NCBI GenBank assembly: GCA_035443185.1
Contig: DAORRV010000006.1
Location: 20,436 to 84,435 of the forward strand
Source: UBA2330 sp035443185
GTDB taxonomy: Bacteria > Bacteroidota > Ignavibacteria > Tepidaquicellales > Tepidaquicellaceae
Direction of reading: 5' to 3'
Length of the DNA stretch: 64,000 nt
The position numbers and the translations under genes are program-made. A model generated the notes under the pieces. The model was given only the letters and a program-made list of their open reading frames with translations, was not told where the DNA came from and did no database searches. How positions within the stretch are numbered: the first letter of the stretch is position 1; each line of letters starts with the position of its first letter. Shown piece after piece: positions 1 through 7,305 of the stretch.

Positions 1-1
1 T

Positions 2-1147
2 CTATCTGTCTATATCCGGAATCACCAGATCAAGAGTTGACATAGTCGCAACGAGATCTGCAATTTTATTTCCTCTTGCCATTGTATCCAGTGCTGAAAG
101 ATTTGAAAATCCGGGTGACCGGAATTTCACTCTGTACGGACTTTTTTTATTATCACTTACTATATAGACCCCAAGTTCTCCGCGGGCTGTCTCAACTCTC
201 TGATAATATTCGCCTTCGGGTAATTTAATAACAGCTTTTGTTTTTTCTTTATATTCACCTTCGGGAATGTTGTCAATGAGCTGCTCAATGATCTTCATCG
301 ATTCCCACATCTCATCTATCCTTGCTTTGTATCTTGCAAAGCAGTCACCTTCAGTATAAATAATTTCTTTAAAATCTACTCTGTCATAAGCTGAATAGGG
401 GAACCGCTTTCTGACATCACAAGCAAATCCTGAAGCTCTGCCTGTGGGACCAGTGACGCCAAAAGAAATTGCATCTTCTTTTGAAAGATATCCGATGCCT
501 TTAGTTCTCTCAGTAAAAATAATATTATTCGAAAGCAGGTCGTCATATTCCGGAAGTTTTTTTCTGAAATATGTAATAAAATCTTTAGTTCTTTTTTGAA
601 AATTCGGATGAATGTCAAACATCAAACCACCGGGTACATTATAGTTCATAGTAAGTCTTGCACCGCAGGTCTCTTCAAAAATATCAGTGATCAGTTCTCT
701 GTCTCTGAATCCGTAAAGGAAAGTTGTGATAGCTCCGAGATCCATTCCCATTACTCCCCACCATAATTGATGCGAAGACAATCTGTTTAGTTCGTCGATT
801 ATAGTCCTGATAACTTTTACTCTTTCGGGAACTTCCATCTGCAGACCTGCTTCGACACAAAGACAAACTGCTTCATTATTTATATGACAGGAAAGATAAT
901 CCATGCGGTCAGTCAGGTGAACGATCTGCTGATAAGAATCTTTTTCACACATCTTTTCAATCGACCTGTGAATAAATCCAAGATGAGGTTCGACTTTTTT
1001 TAAATTTTCACCATCTAGTGTAAGAAGTAATCTCAGCACTCCGTGTGTGGATGGATGCTGCGGACCCATATTGATAAAATATTCCTGAGTCTCGGGTTTA
1101 CTTTCGTCAATAATAGTCAGATCATTTTTATAATCAGGGATTGTCAT
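2..1147 (-). CDS. nuoD: NADH-quinone oxidoreductase subunit D (complex I 49 kDa)
   Basis: Subunit of the peripheral arm of respiratory complex I that lines the quinone-binding site together with NuoB. The 381-residue product has the family signature MGPQHPSTHG at residues 27-36, followed by PHLGFIHRSIEK, and ends IPDIDR. The stop codon (complement of 2-4) lies just inside the window edge, so the gene is complete. Its ATG overlaps the stop of nuoC by four bases (ATGA), so translation is probably coupled. It is the fourth gene of a nuoA-B-C-D series and the operon presumably continues to the left. No iron-sulfur cysteines are expected in this subunit. The assignment is secure from family motifs and gene order. 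Confidence 0.97.
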   Translation of the reverse strand: MTIPDYKNDLTIIDESKPETQEYFINMGPQHPSTHGVLRLLLTLDGENLKKVEPHLGFIHRSIEKMCEKDSYQQIVHLTDRMDYLSCHINNEAVCLCVEAGLQMEVPERVKVIRTIIDELNRLSSHQLWWGVMGMDLGAITTFLYGFRDRELITDIFEETCGARLTMNYNVPGGLMFDIHPNFQKRTKDFITYFRKKLPEYDDLLSNNIIFTERTKGIGYLSKEDAISFGVTGPTGRASGFACDVRKRFPYSAYDRVDFKEIIYTEGDCFARYKARIDEMWESMKIIEQLIDNIPEGEYKEKTKAVIKLPEGEYYQRVETARGELGVYIVSDNKKSPYRVKFRSPGFSNLSALDTMARGNKIADLVATMSTLDLVIPDIDR

Positions 1148-1614
1148 AACTCTACTATGTTTGCTTCGTCTGTATAATCTTTTCTCAAAGGAAATCCGAC
1201 CCAGTCGTCCTCCAATAAAATTCTTCTCAGATCGGGATGATTATTAAATTTTATTCCAAAGAGATCAAAGACTTCACGCTCAAGAAATTCAGCAGTTTTC
1301 CAGATGTCACTAACAGTATCAACTGCAGGTGTTTCTTTATCTTCGATCTTTACTTTGACAACGAAAGAAAAGGTAGATTGTGAAGAAGTCATATGATAAA
1401 CTGTAAAAAAATGAGTCGGGTAATCGAGTGCAGTCATACAAAACAAATAATCAAAATTTGTTTCAGGATTATTTCTTAATAAAATGGAAAGCGGGTGAAG
1501 GTCATCTGGTTTTATAATAACATTTAAAAACTGCATTTCACCTTCAGGAAATTCAGCATCAGGAATTTTCGAAATGATCAGCTCTTTTAACTTTTCGTTA
1601 GTCATCAAATTCAT
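1144..1614 (-). CDS. nuoC: NADH-quinone oxidoreductase subunit C (30 kDa)
   Basis: Complex I peripheral-arm subunit. The 156-residue product contains the family region around FFTVYHM and the conserved end EREVFDLFGIKFNNHPDLRR followed by a GFPLRKDY motif, which is diagnostic for the 30-kDa subunit. It is a stand-alone NuoC, not a NuoCD fusion. The start used is ATG at 1614; a second ATG three codons later is equally possible. The stop is TGA and overlaps the nuoD start; nuoB ends three bases upstream of the start. The tight packing supports one transcript from nuoA. Confidence 0.96.
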   Translation of the reverse strand: MNLMTNEKLKELIISKIPDAEFPEGEMQFLNVIIKPDDLHPLSILLRNNPETNFDYLFCMTALDYPTHFFTVYHMTSSQSTFSFVVKVKIEDKETPAVDTVSDIWKTAEFLEREVFDLFGIKFNNHPDLRRILLEDDWVGFPLRKDYTDEANIVEL

Positions 1615-1617
1615 ATT

Positions 1618-2181
1618 TTAATCCTGATAATCTTTAGTTGGATCTTTTTTAATTGTTACAGATTCCTTTTTTATTTTTTTCTGCAGTTCCATAATTCCAT
1701 AAAGTAATGCTTCAGGTCTCGGCGGACATCCGGGTACGTAAACATCTACAGGAATAATATGATCAGCTCCTTTTACAACTGAATATGAATTGTAATAGAA
1801 AGGACCGCCGGAAATTGCACAGGCACCCATTGCAATAACATATTTAGGATCAGCCATCTGATCATAAAGTCTTTTTAAAACCGGAGCCATTTTATTTACT
1901 ATAGTACCGGCAATTATAATAAGGTCAGCTTGTCTTGGAGTAGCTCTTGCCACTTCAGTTCCAAATCTCGACCAGTCATGTCTTGAAGCACCTGTTGCCA
2001 TCATTTCAATTGCGCAGCAGCTTGTTCCGAATACAAGAGGCCACAAAGAATTTGCGCGTGACCAGTTTATAATTCCGTCAATAGTAGTTACTACAATGTT
2101 GCCTCCCTGAGTTGGTGTAAGCGAACCCGGGAAATCTTTTAAAACAATATTCTCAATATTATTATTTTTCTCTAATCCCAT
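1618..2181 (-). CDS. nuoB: NADH-quinone oxidoreductase subunit B (carries cluster N2)
   Basis: Complex I subunit that holds the terminal 4Fe-4S cluster N2 next to the quinone site. With the start chosen here the protein has 187 residues. The four expected ligands are visible: tandem Cys55-Cys56 in GTSCCAIEM, Cys121 in MGACAISGG and Cys152 in PGCPPRPE. A longer open frame reaches 2292, but its first 37 codons lie inside nuoA in another frame and look nothing like NuoB. The ATG at 2181, giving MGLEK, overlaps the nuoA stop by ten bases and is the sensible start. Confidence 0.96.
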   Translation of the reverse strand: MGLEKNNNIENIVLKDFPGSLTPTQGGNIVVTTIDGIINWSRANSLWPLVFGTSCCAIEMMATGASRHDWSRFGTEVARATPRQADLIIIAGTIVNKMAPVLKRLYDQMADPKYVIAMGACAISGGPFYYNSYSVVKGADHIIPVDVYVPGCPPRPEALLYGIMELQKKIKKESVTIKKDPTKDYQD

Positions 2182-2522
2182 TTCAAAGCATTTTTTTTGT
2201 AAGCATAAAATAGACCTAAAATAACAATTGATAAAAATATCAGAATTTCGATAAAAGCAACCATGCCCAGTTCTTTCATGACTACAGCCCATGGTACCAT
2301 GAAAATTGTTTCTACATCAAAGATGAGAAATAAAATTGCAAATAGATAATAACCGACTTTGAATTGAATTTTAGAAGTGCCCGTAGTTTCAATACCGCAT
2401 TCATAAGTTTCTTCTTTAACTGAATTTTTAGAGGACGGCGCAATGATATGAGAAATTATCATTCCGCTGCCCACCATTACTATTCCGACAATAAAAAATA
2501 AGATCAGTATTTCATTACTCAT
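2172..2522 (-). CDS. nuoA: NADH-quinone oxidoreductase subunit A
   Basis: Small membrane subunit of complex I at the junction of the arms. It has 116 residues with three hydrophobic segments (about 5-25, 60-82 and 87-108) and the conserved loop region KEETYECGIETTG followed by FKVGYYLFAILFLIFDVE. The conserved acidic residues of the family (E in YECG, DVE) are present. It is the first gene of the nuoA-B-C-D series, so the promoter should lie in the AT-rich spacer to its right (2523-3022), which it shares with the divergent gene at 3023. Confidence 0.95.
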   Translation of the reverse strand: MSNEILILFFIVGIVMVGSGMIISHIIAPSSKNSVKEETYECGIETTGTSKIQFKVGYYLFAILFLIFDVETIFMVPWAVVMKELGMVAFIEILIFLSIVILGLFYAYKKNALKWD

Positions 2523-3022
2523 GATTTAAGTACATTTTATTTCCGATTGCGTTTTAAAAGATTGATTTGTCAAAATATGAATATGGTGTAGAATTGTAAA
2601 GTTAAATATTTATTAATTCTTAAAAATTTAACACATATAGTTTTCTCAATAAAATTACTAAGTAGGTTCACTCATTGAATTTTAAAAAGAAAATCTCTAA
2701 GTTTGTATTAAATTAAGAAACAATATTTGATCCCCATTCTTAACTTTTGATAATTTCAAAATATTATAGAAGTATTCTTATTTAAGTTAGAATTTTTATA
2801 AAATTAAAAAACTTTTGTTAAATTAAATTTAATTACAGATTTTTTATAAATTATTTTAATTTTGTAAATTATTTAGTTTTAAAATATCTAAATTAAATAT
2901 ATTTTTTTAATAAATGTTGATTTTAAAAAAATTCAAAAAGAGTTTTAAATTTCCAACTCAAAAGATACAGTAACATATCCAAAAATAAACACTAACTATT
3001 AATTTAACCGAAAGGAAAAAAA
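2523..3022. other. AT-rich divergent intergenic region, no gene seen
   Basis: Five hundred bases between the divergent nuoA operon and the secreted-protein gene at 3023. It is almost entirely A/T runs with stops in all frames, and I see no RNA-like fold or repeat. Promoters for both directions must be here but I cannot place them. The right end holds an A/G-rich ribosome-binding stretch (accgaaaggaaa) just before the ATG at 3023. Confidence 0.6.
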
Positions 3023-4711
3023 ATGAGTAAATTTACAAAAGTAATATTTGCTTTAATGTTTGCAGTAATGCTTTTTCCGTATGAATACGCAATGTCCCAG
3101 TTTCAGACTGGTGATGTATTCGTAGCTGTAGGAAACGGTCAGGTGCAATGGAGACAACCTAATGGAACCTTAGTTCAGACATTGAATACAGGTCAGGGTG
3201 GCTTTACAACGGGAATGGCAATTGATTCAGCCAGTAAGCTTTATGTTACAAATTTTTCTGTGAGTACAGTATCAGTATTTGATAAATTTGGAGTACTTCA
3301 GGGGAATTTCGGATCAGGATATCAAACACCAGAATCAATCGTTTTTGACAATCAATACAATGTTTATGTAGGTAATCTAAGTAATGGTATCAGGAAATTT
3401 GATTATAATGGAAATTTCATAGCTACAGTCGGTCCAAATACGGATTTTCATGATCTGAACTCAGACCAATGTACAGGTTATATTACTCATGAAGGAAGTA
3501 TAATTGACAGACATAACTATTGTACAAACACTTCCATGGGTCAGTTTGCAACAGGACTTGGAGGAAGTGCATTTGCTTTAAGGATCAGACAAAATGGAGA
3601 AGTTTTGGTTGGAAATGGTGTAAACATTTTAAGATTAAATGCTGCAGGAGCAATCATACAAACTTATGATGTAGCAGGTGAGAATGCGTGGTTTGCTTTG
3701 AATCTGGATCCGGACGGAATGTCATTCTGGAGTGCTGATTTTAGTACTGCAAATGTTTACAGAATTGATATTGCTACCGGAAATGTGATTACTACTTTTA
3801 ATACCGGAACCGGTGGAAATACAGTATTCGGACTTACTGTAAATGGCGAGATCACAGCAGCTACAGTACTGAATATTGAAGTAGCACCAACAAATTCAAC
3901 CAAGTATATCAATAATCAGCATTGTGTGACAGCTACTGTTACAGATCAGAATGCAGTACCTCAGGAAAATGTAAATGTGGTTTTTGTAGTCGGTGGAGTA
4001 AATGCACCACAGAACTTTGCAGGTAATACAAATGCACTTGGTCAGATTGAATTCTGTTATATGGGAACAAACATAGGAAGAGATACAATCTTTGCAACAA
4101 TTGGAACATCAGGAAGATCAGATACAGCTTATGTACTCTGGGAAGATCCACTTCCAGTTGAGCTGTCCTCATTTACTTCTTCAGTTTCTTCAAACGATGT
4201 AAAACTGAACTGGTCAACTTCTGAAGAGATCAATAATTCAGGATTTGATATTGAGAGATCATCAAACGGAACATGGACAAAGGTTGGAAATGTAAACGGT
4301 AATGGCTCAACAAATGAAATAAAGAATTATTCATATACAGATAAAAATGTAAGTTCTGGAACATATAATTACAGATTAAAACAAATTGATTATAATGGCT
4401 CTTTTGAATATTATAATCTGAGCAATGAAGTTATAGTTGGTGTTCCGGATAAATTCTCAATTTCACAAAATTATCCGAATCCTTTCAATCCATCAACAAA
4501 GATCGACTTCCAGTTACCAACTGATGGAAATGTAAAATTATCAGTATTTGATAATAGCGGAAAACAGGTTGAAGTATTGTCAGACGGATTCAAATCAGCT
4601 GGATACTATTCAATTAATTTCAATGCAACAAATCTGTCAAGCGGAATTTATTTCTATAAGATAGAATTCAACGGCATCAGCAAAGTAATGAAGATGTCTT
4701 TATTGAAGTAA
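3023..4711 (+). CDS. Secreted propeller protein with Ig-like, Fn3-like and T9SS sorting domains
   Basis: Probably a surface or extracellular protein exported by Sec and then T9SS; the specific role is unknown. The 562 residues begin with a signal peptide (about 1-25). Residues 27-280 form an NHL/strand-rich propeller region with repeated VFDKFG and KFDYNGN-type units. An Ig-like domain follows (about 290-375, starting at CVTATVTD), then an Fn3-like domain that opens with PLPVELSSFTS (about 376-475). The last 85 residues are a type A T9SS sorting domain with NYPNPFNPSTKI. The Ig-Fn3-sorting half is closely related to the next gene, and the final 77 bases at the 3' end are identical between them. 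A perfect hairpin terminator follows. Confidence 0.88.
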   Translation: MSKFTKVIFALMFAVMLFPYEYAMSQFQTGDVFVAVGNGQVQWRQPNGTLVQTLNTGQGGFTTGMAIDSASKLYVTNFSVSTVSVFDKFGVLQGNFGSGYQTPESIVFDNQYNVYVGNLSNGIRKFDYNGNFIATVGPNTDFHDLNSDQCTGYITHEGSIIDRHNYCTNTSMGQFATGLGGSAFALRIRQNGEVLVGNGVNILRLNAAGAIIQTYDVAGENAWFALNLDPDGMSFWSADFSTANVYRIDIATGNVITTFNTGTGGNTVFGLTVNGEITAATVLNIEVAPTNSTKYINNQHCVTATVTDQNAVPQENVNVVFVVGGVNAPQNFAGNTNALGQIEFCYMGTNIGRDTIFATIGTSGRSDTAYVLWEDPLPVELSSFTSSVSSNDVKLNWSTSEEINNSGFDIERSSNGTWTKVGNVNGNGSTNEIKNYSYTDKNVSSGTYNYRLKQIDYNGSFEYYNLSNEVIVGVPDKFSISQNYPNPFNPSTKIDFQLPTDGNVKLSVFDNSGKQVEVLSDGFKSAGYYSINFNATNLSSGIYFYKIEFNGISKVMKMSLLK

Positions 4712-4713
4712 AA
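4637..4713 (+). repeat. 77-bp perfect direct repeat, copy 1 (3' end of T9SS gene)
   Basis: These 77 bases, covering the last 24 codons, the stop codon and two following bases, are identical base for base to 6876-6952. They encode the last strand of the sorting domain, ending KVMKMSLLK. Sequence immediately outside differs. This is read directly from the sequence. Confidence 0.97.
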
Positions 4714-4731
4714 TTATTTTAAAATAATAAC

Positions 4732-4760
4732 ATAAAGCCGGATAATATGTCCGGCTTTAT
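4732..4760 (+). terminator. Intrinsic terminator after the 3023 gene
   Basis: A perfect 11-bp stem (4732-4742 with 4750-4760) around a 7-base loop, GC-rich in its centre (gccgga / tccggc). It lies 20 bases after the stop codon and is followed by T-rich sequence. It separates the two paralogous T9SS genes into different transcripts. Confidence 0.8.
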
Positions 4761-4823
4761 TTGATTTAAAGATCTAAAAATGATTTTAGAAATTAATTAA
4801 TTAATATAACTGAAAGGAAATAT

Positions 4824-6950
4824 ATGAAATCGAAAAGTTACATTCTCAAGTTAATCATATTAATCGTGATGTTTGCTTTTGTTAATAACAATTCTTCAAA
4901 AGCAGCTTTAGACAGTAAGGGTACAGATTTCTGGCTGATGTTTAACGGAAATGTCTCAGCTCCAACAATTACCTTATTCATTACTTCAAATATAAATACT
5001 TCAGGAAATGTCAGTATTCCAGGACTTGCTTTTTCGGTGCCATTTAATGTTACAGCTAATGTAGTTACTTCTGTAGTTCTTCCCAGCAGTGTAGCAACGC
5101 ATACAAGTAATGTTGTAGATAATAAAGGAATACATGTCACATCACTGGATGAAGTAACGGTCTATGGATTGAATTATGCACCATTTACAACAGACGCATA
5201 TCTTGGACTACCGACTGATATTCTCGGGACGGATTACACTGTTCTGTCATATAAGAATACGAGTGGTAATGGTGTACAATTTGGAGTTGTCGGAACAGTT
5301 AACGCGACAACAGTTACAATTACACCTTCAGTAACAACAGGTCCGAGAATTGCAGGTATACCATATAATATCATTCTTAATCAGGGAGATACATATGAAT
5401 TAACAAACTCATCTGGTACTAGCGATCTTTCTGGTACAACAATCACATCAAATCAACCGATTGGAGTTATGGGTTCTAACAGATGTGCTAATATACCCGG
5501 AGGTTTTGCATTCTGTGATCACATTTGTGAAATGATCCCTCCGAATTCAACCTTTGGACAAAATTTTGTTACAGTTCCACTGGCTTCGAGAACAAACGGA
5601 GATACCTGGAGAATACTTGCTTCTCAAAATTCCACAGTAGTAAATATTAACGGAGTTGCCCAGCCGGCAATTAATGCCGGACAATTTATTGAAACTGTAT
5701 TGACAGGACAATCAACAATTAATTCGGATAAACCTATACTTGTTGCTCAATATTCAAACGGATCTTCATTCTCAGGAAATCCTGGTGACCCGTTCATGAT
5801 GATAATTCCTTCATACGAACAATATCTTGCAAACTATACACTTTCAACAGTAACTGGTTATGTGGCTCATTATATTAACGTAGTTGCTCCTAATGCAATA
5901 GTCGGATCACTTACACTTGATGGTGCACCTGTACCTGTTATAGAATTTACACCTATCGGAGTGACAGGATTTTCCGGTGCTCAAATAGCTGTAACTCCCG
6001 GCTCACATACACTTGACGGTAGTTTACCTTTCGGAGCATTTCAATACGGTTTTAATACTGATGACTCTTACGGTTATCCAGGCGGACTTAATTTAGCTCC
6101 TATAGCAACAGTATCGAGTCTGGATGTAACTCCAGAAACTTCAACACGATTTATAAATACACAACATTGTGTTGACGGACTTGTTCTGGATCAAAACAAT
6201 GCCCCTGTAGTCGGTGTAAGGGTTGATTATCTGGTTAGTGGAGTTAACCCCGGAGCAGGATTTGCATTTACAAATGGAAGCGGAATAGCTCAGTATTGTT
6301 ATACAGGAATTAATATAGGAAAGGATACCATAATCGGATCTACCGGTAATCTTGTTGATACAGTTTTAGTTACATGGGATGATCCATTACCTGTTGAGTT
6401 AAATTCGTTTGTGTCAATGGTTTCAGAAAAGAATGTAACTCTTACATGGACTACTTCATCTGAAATAAATAATTCCGGATTTGATATTGAGCGTTCATCA
6501 TTAAATTTAGAATGGGCAAAAGTTGGTTCAGTAAATGGAAACGGAACAACATTAGAAACAAAAAATTATATTTTTACAGACAAGAATTTAAACAGCGGAG
6601 TTTATAATTACAGATTGAAACAAATTGATTATAATGGAAACTTTGAATATTACAATCTGGAAAATGAAGTGATTATAGGTTTGCCAAATAATTTCACATT
6701 ATTACAAAATTATCCAAATCCATTCAATCCTTCAACCAAGATTGAATTCAATATTCCGGCTGACGGAAATGTAAAACTTTCAGTTTATGATATAAACGGT
6801 AAGTTGGTTTCAGTTCTTACAGACGGAAATAAAACTGCTGGATATTACACAGTAGATTTCAATGGTTCTGGTCTTTCAAGCGGAATTTATTTCTATAAGA
6901 TAGAATTCAACGGCATCAGCAAAGTAATGAAGATGTCTTTATTGAAGTAA
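4824..6950 (+). CDS. Secreted IgGFc-binding-domain-like protein with Ig, Fn3 and T9SS sorting domains
   Basis: Exported surface protein with an apparent adhesive or binding role (inference from the domain). The 708 residues start with a signal peptide (about 1-27). From GTDFWLMFNGN onward, residues 30-430 resemble the IgGFc-binding N-terminal domain, a module named after the animal FCGBP and found in many secreted bacterial proteins; the motifs QPIGVMGSNRC and SDKPILVAQYSNG fit it. Residues 435-530 are an Ig-like domain, 535-630 an Fn3-like domain beginning PLPVELNSF, and the last 77 or so a T9SS sorting domain with NYPNPFNPSTKI. The C-terminal three domains are paralogous to those of the upstream gene. 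The start is supported by gaaaggaa eight bases upstream. Confidence 0.86.
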   Translation: MKSKSYILKLIILIVMFAFVNNNSSKAALDSKGTDFWLMFNGNVSAPTITLFITSNINTSGNVSIPGLAFSVPFNVTANVVTSVVLPSSVATHTSNVVDNKGIHVTSLDEVTVYGLNYAPFTTDAYLGLPTDILGTDYTVLSYKNTSGNGVQFGVVGTVNATTVTITPSVTTGPRIAGIPYNIILNQGDTYELTNSSGTSDLSGTTITSNQPIGVMGSNRCANIPGGFAFCDHICEMIPPNSTFGQNFVTVPLASRTNGDTWRILASQNSTVVNINGVAQPAINAGQFIETVLTGQSTINSDKPILVAQYSNGSSFSGNPGDPFMMIIPSYEQYLANYTLSTVTGYVAHYINVVAPNAIVGSLTLDGAPVPVIEFTPIGVTGFSGAQIAVTPGSHTLDGSLPFGAFQYGFNTDDSYGYPGGLNLAPIATVSSLDVTPETSTRFINTQHCVDGLVLDQNNAPVVGVRVDYLVSGVNPGAGFAFTNGSGIAQYCYTGINIGKDTIIGSTGNLVDTVLVTWDDPLPVELNSFVSMVSEKNVTLTWTTSSEINNSGFDIERSSLNLEWAKVGSVNGNGTTLETKNYIFTDKNLNSGVYNYRLKQIDYNGNFEYYNLENEVIIGLPNNFTLLQNYPNPFNPSTKIEFNIPADGNVKLSVYDINGKLVSVLTDGNKTAGYYTVDFNGSGLSSGIYFYKIEFNGISKVMKMSLLK

Positions 6951-6952
6951 AA
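6876..6952 (+). repeat. 77-bp perfect direct repeat, copy 2 (3' end of T9SS gene)
   Basis: Identical to 4637-4713, including the stop codon and the next two bases. Both copies lie at the same functional place, the last strand of a T9SS sorting domain. Flanking codons for the same protein motif differ between the two genes, so the identity is not explained by protein conservation alone. Confidence 0.97.
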
Positions 6953-6980
6953 CCAGTTTGTTATTTAAAGTAATTTAGTT

Positions 6981-7013
6981 AAAAGCCGGGCAGCCATGTC
7001 CGGTTTTTTTTTT
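6981..7013 (+). terminator. Probable terminator after the 4824 gene
   Basis: Short GC-rich stem ccgg (6986-6989) with ccgg (7000-7003), extendable by A/T pairs across a one-base bulge, followed directly by a run of ten T (7004-7013). It stands 30 bases after the stop codon. Confidence 0.65.
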
Positions 7014-7100
7014 ATCTGAAAAAAATATTGGTTAAGAAGTATTTGTTATCTGCAAGATTAAGAAAGTAGAAACAGAGTGTTAACAGAAATTATGAGATTG

Positions 7101-7185
7101 GTCAGGTTTCGCGCTGAAAAAACCTGACGGGTTTTTGCATGTAAGATATAAGATTAAAATTACACTTTCCAAACCTTTCAGGTTT
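7101..7185. repeat. Two degenerate palindromic elements in a 355-bp spacer
   Basis: The spacer 6951-7305 holds no gene. After the terminator it has a stem of nine pairs (7101-7109 with 7120-7128, gtcaggttt / aaacctgac) and, 40 bases on, a smaller palindrome aaacct-ttc-aggttt (7171-7185). Both contain caggtttcg followed by a similar base pattern, so they look like decayed copies of one dispersed palindromic element. I cannot tell whether they act as terminators or are remnants of a mobile repeat. Confidence 0.5.
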
Positions 7186-7251
7186 CGTGTTCATATACCA
7201 CAATATCAATTTAAATCAGGATTTATATTGTTTGTTCTTATAATGAATCCT

Positions 7252-7278
7252 AAAAAAAAACCGGACTTTAAAGTCCGG
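7252..7278 (-). terminator. Intrinsic terminator of the minus-strand SBBP gene
   Basis: A perfect 18-base palindrome (7261-7278, ccggacttt / aaagtccgg) followed on the minus strand by nine T (7252-7260 read as A on the plus strand). It sits 27 bases beyond the stop codon of the gene at 7306-10476. Confidence 0.85.
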
Positions 7279-7305
7279 CTCTGAAGATTTAAATAATTTT
7301 TTACT

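Noticed and set aside
1618..2292. Longer NuoB frame starting at 2292
   Set aside because: The first 37 codons overlap nuoA in another frame and lack any NuoB similarity; the ATG at 2181 fits family starts.
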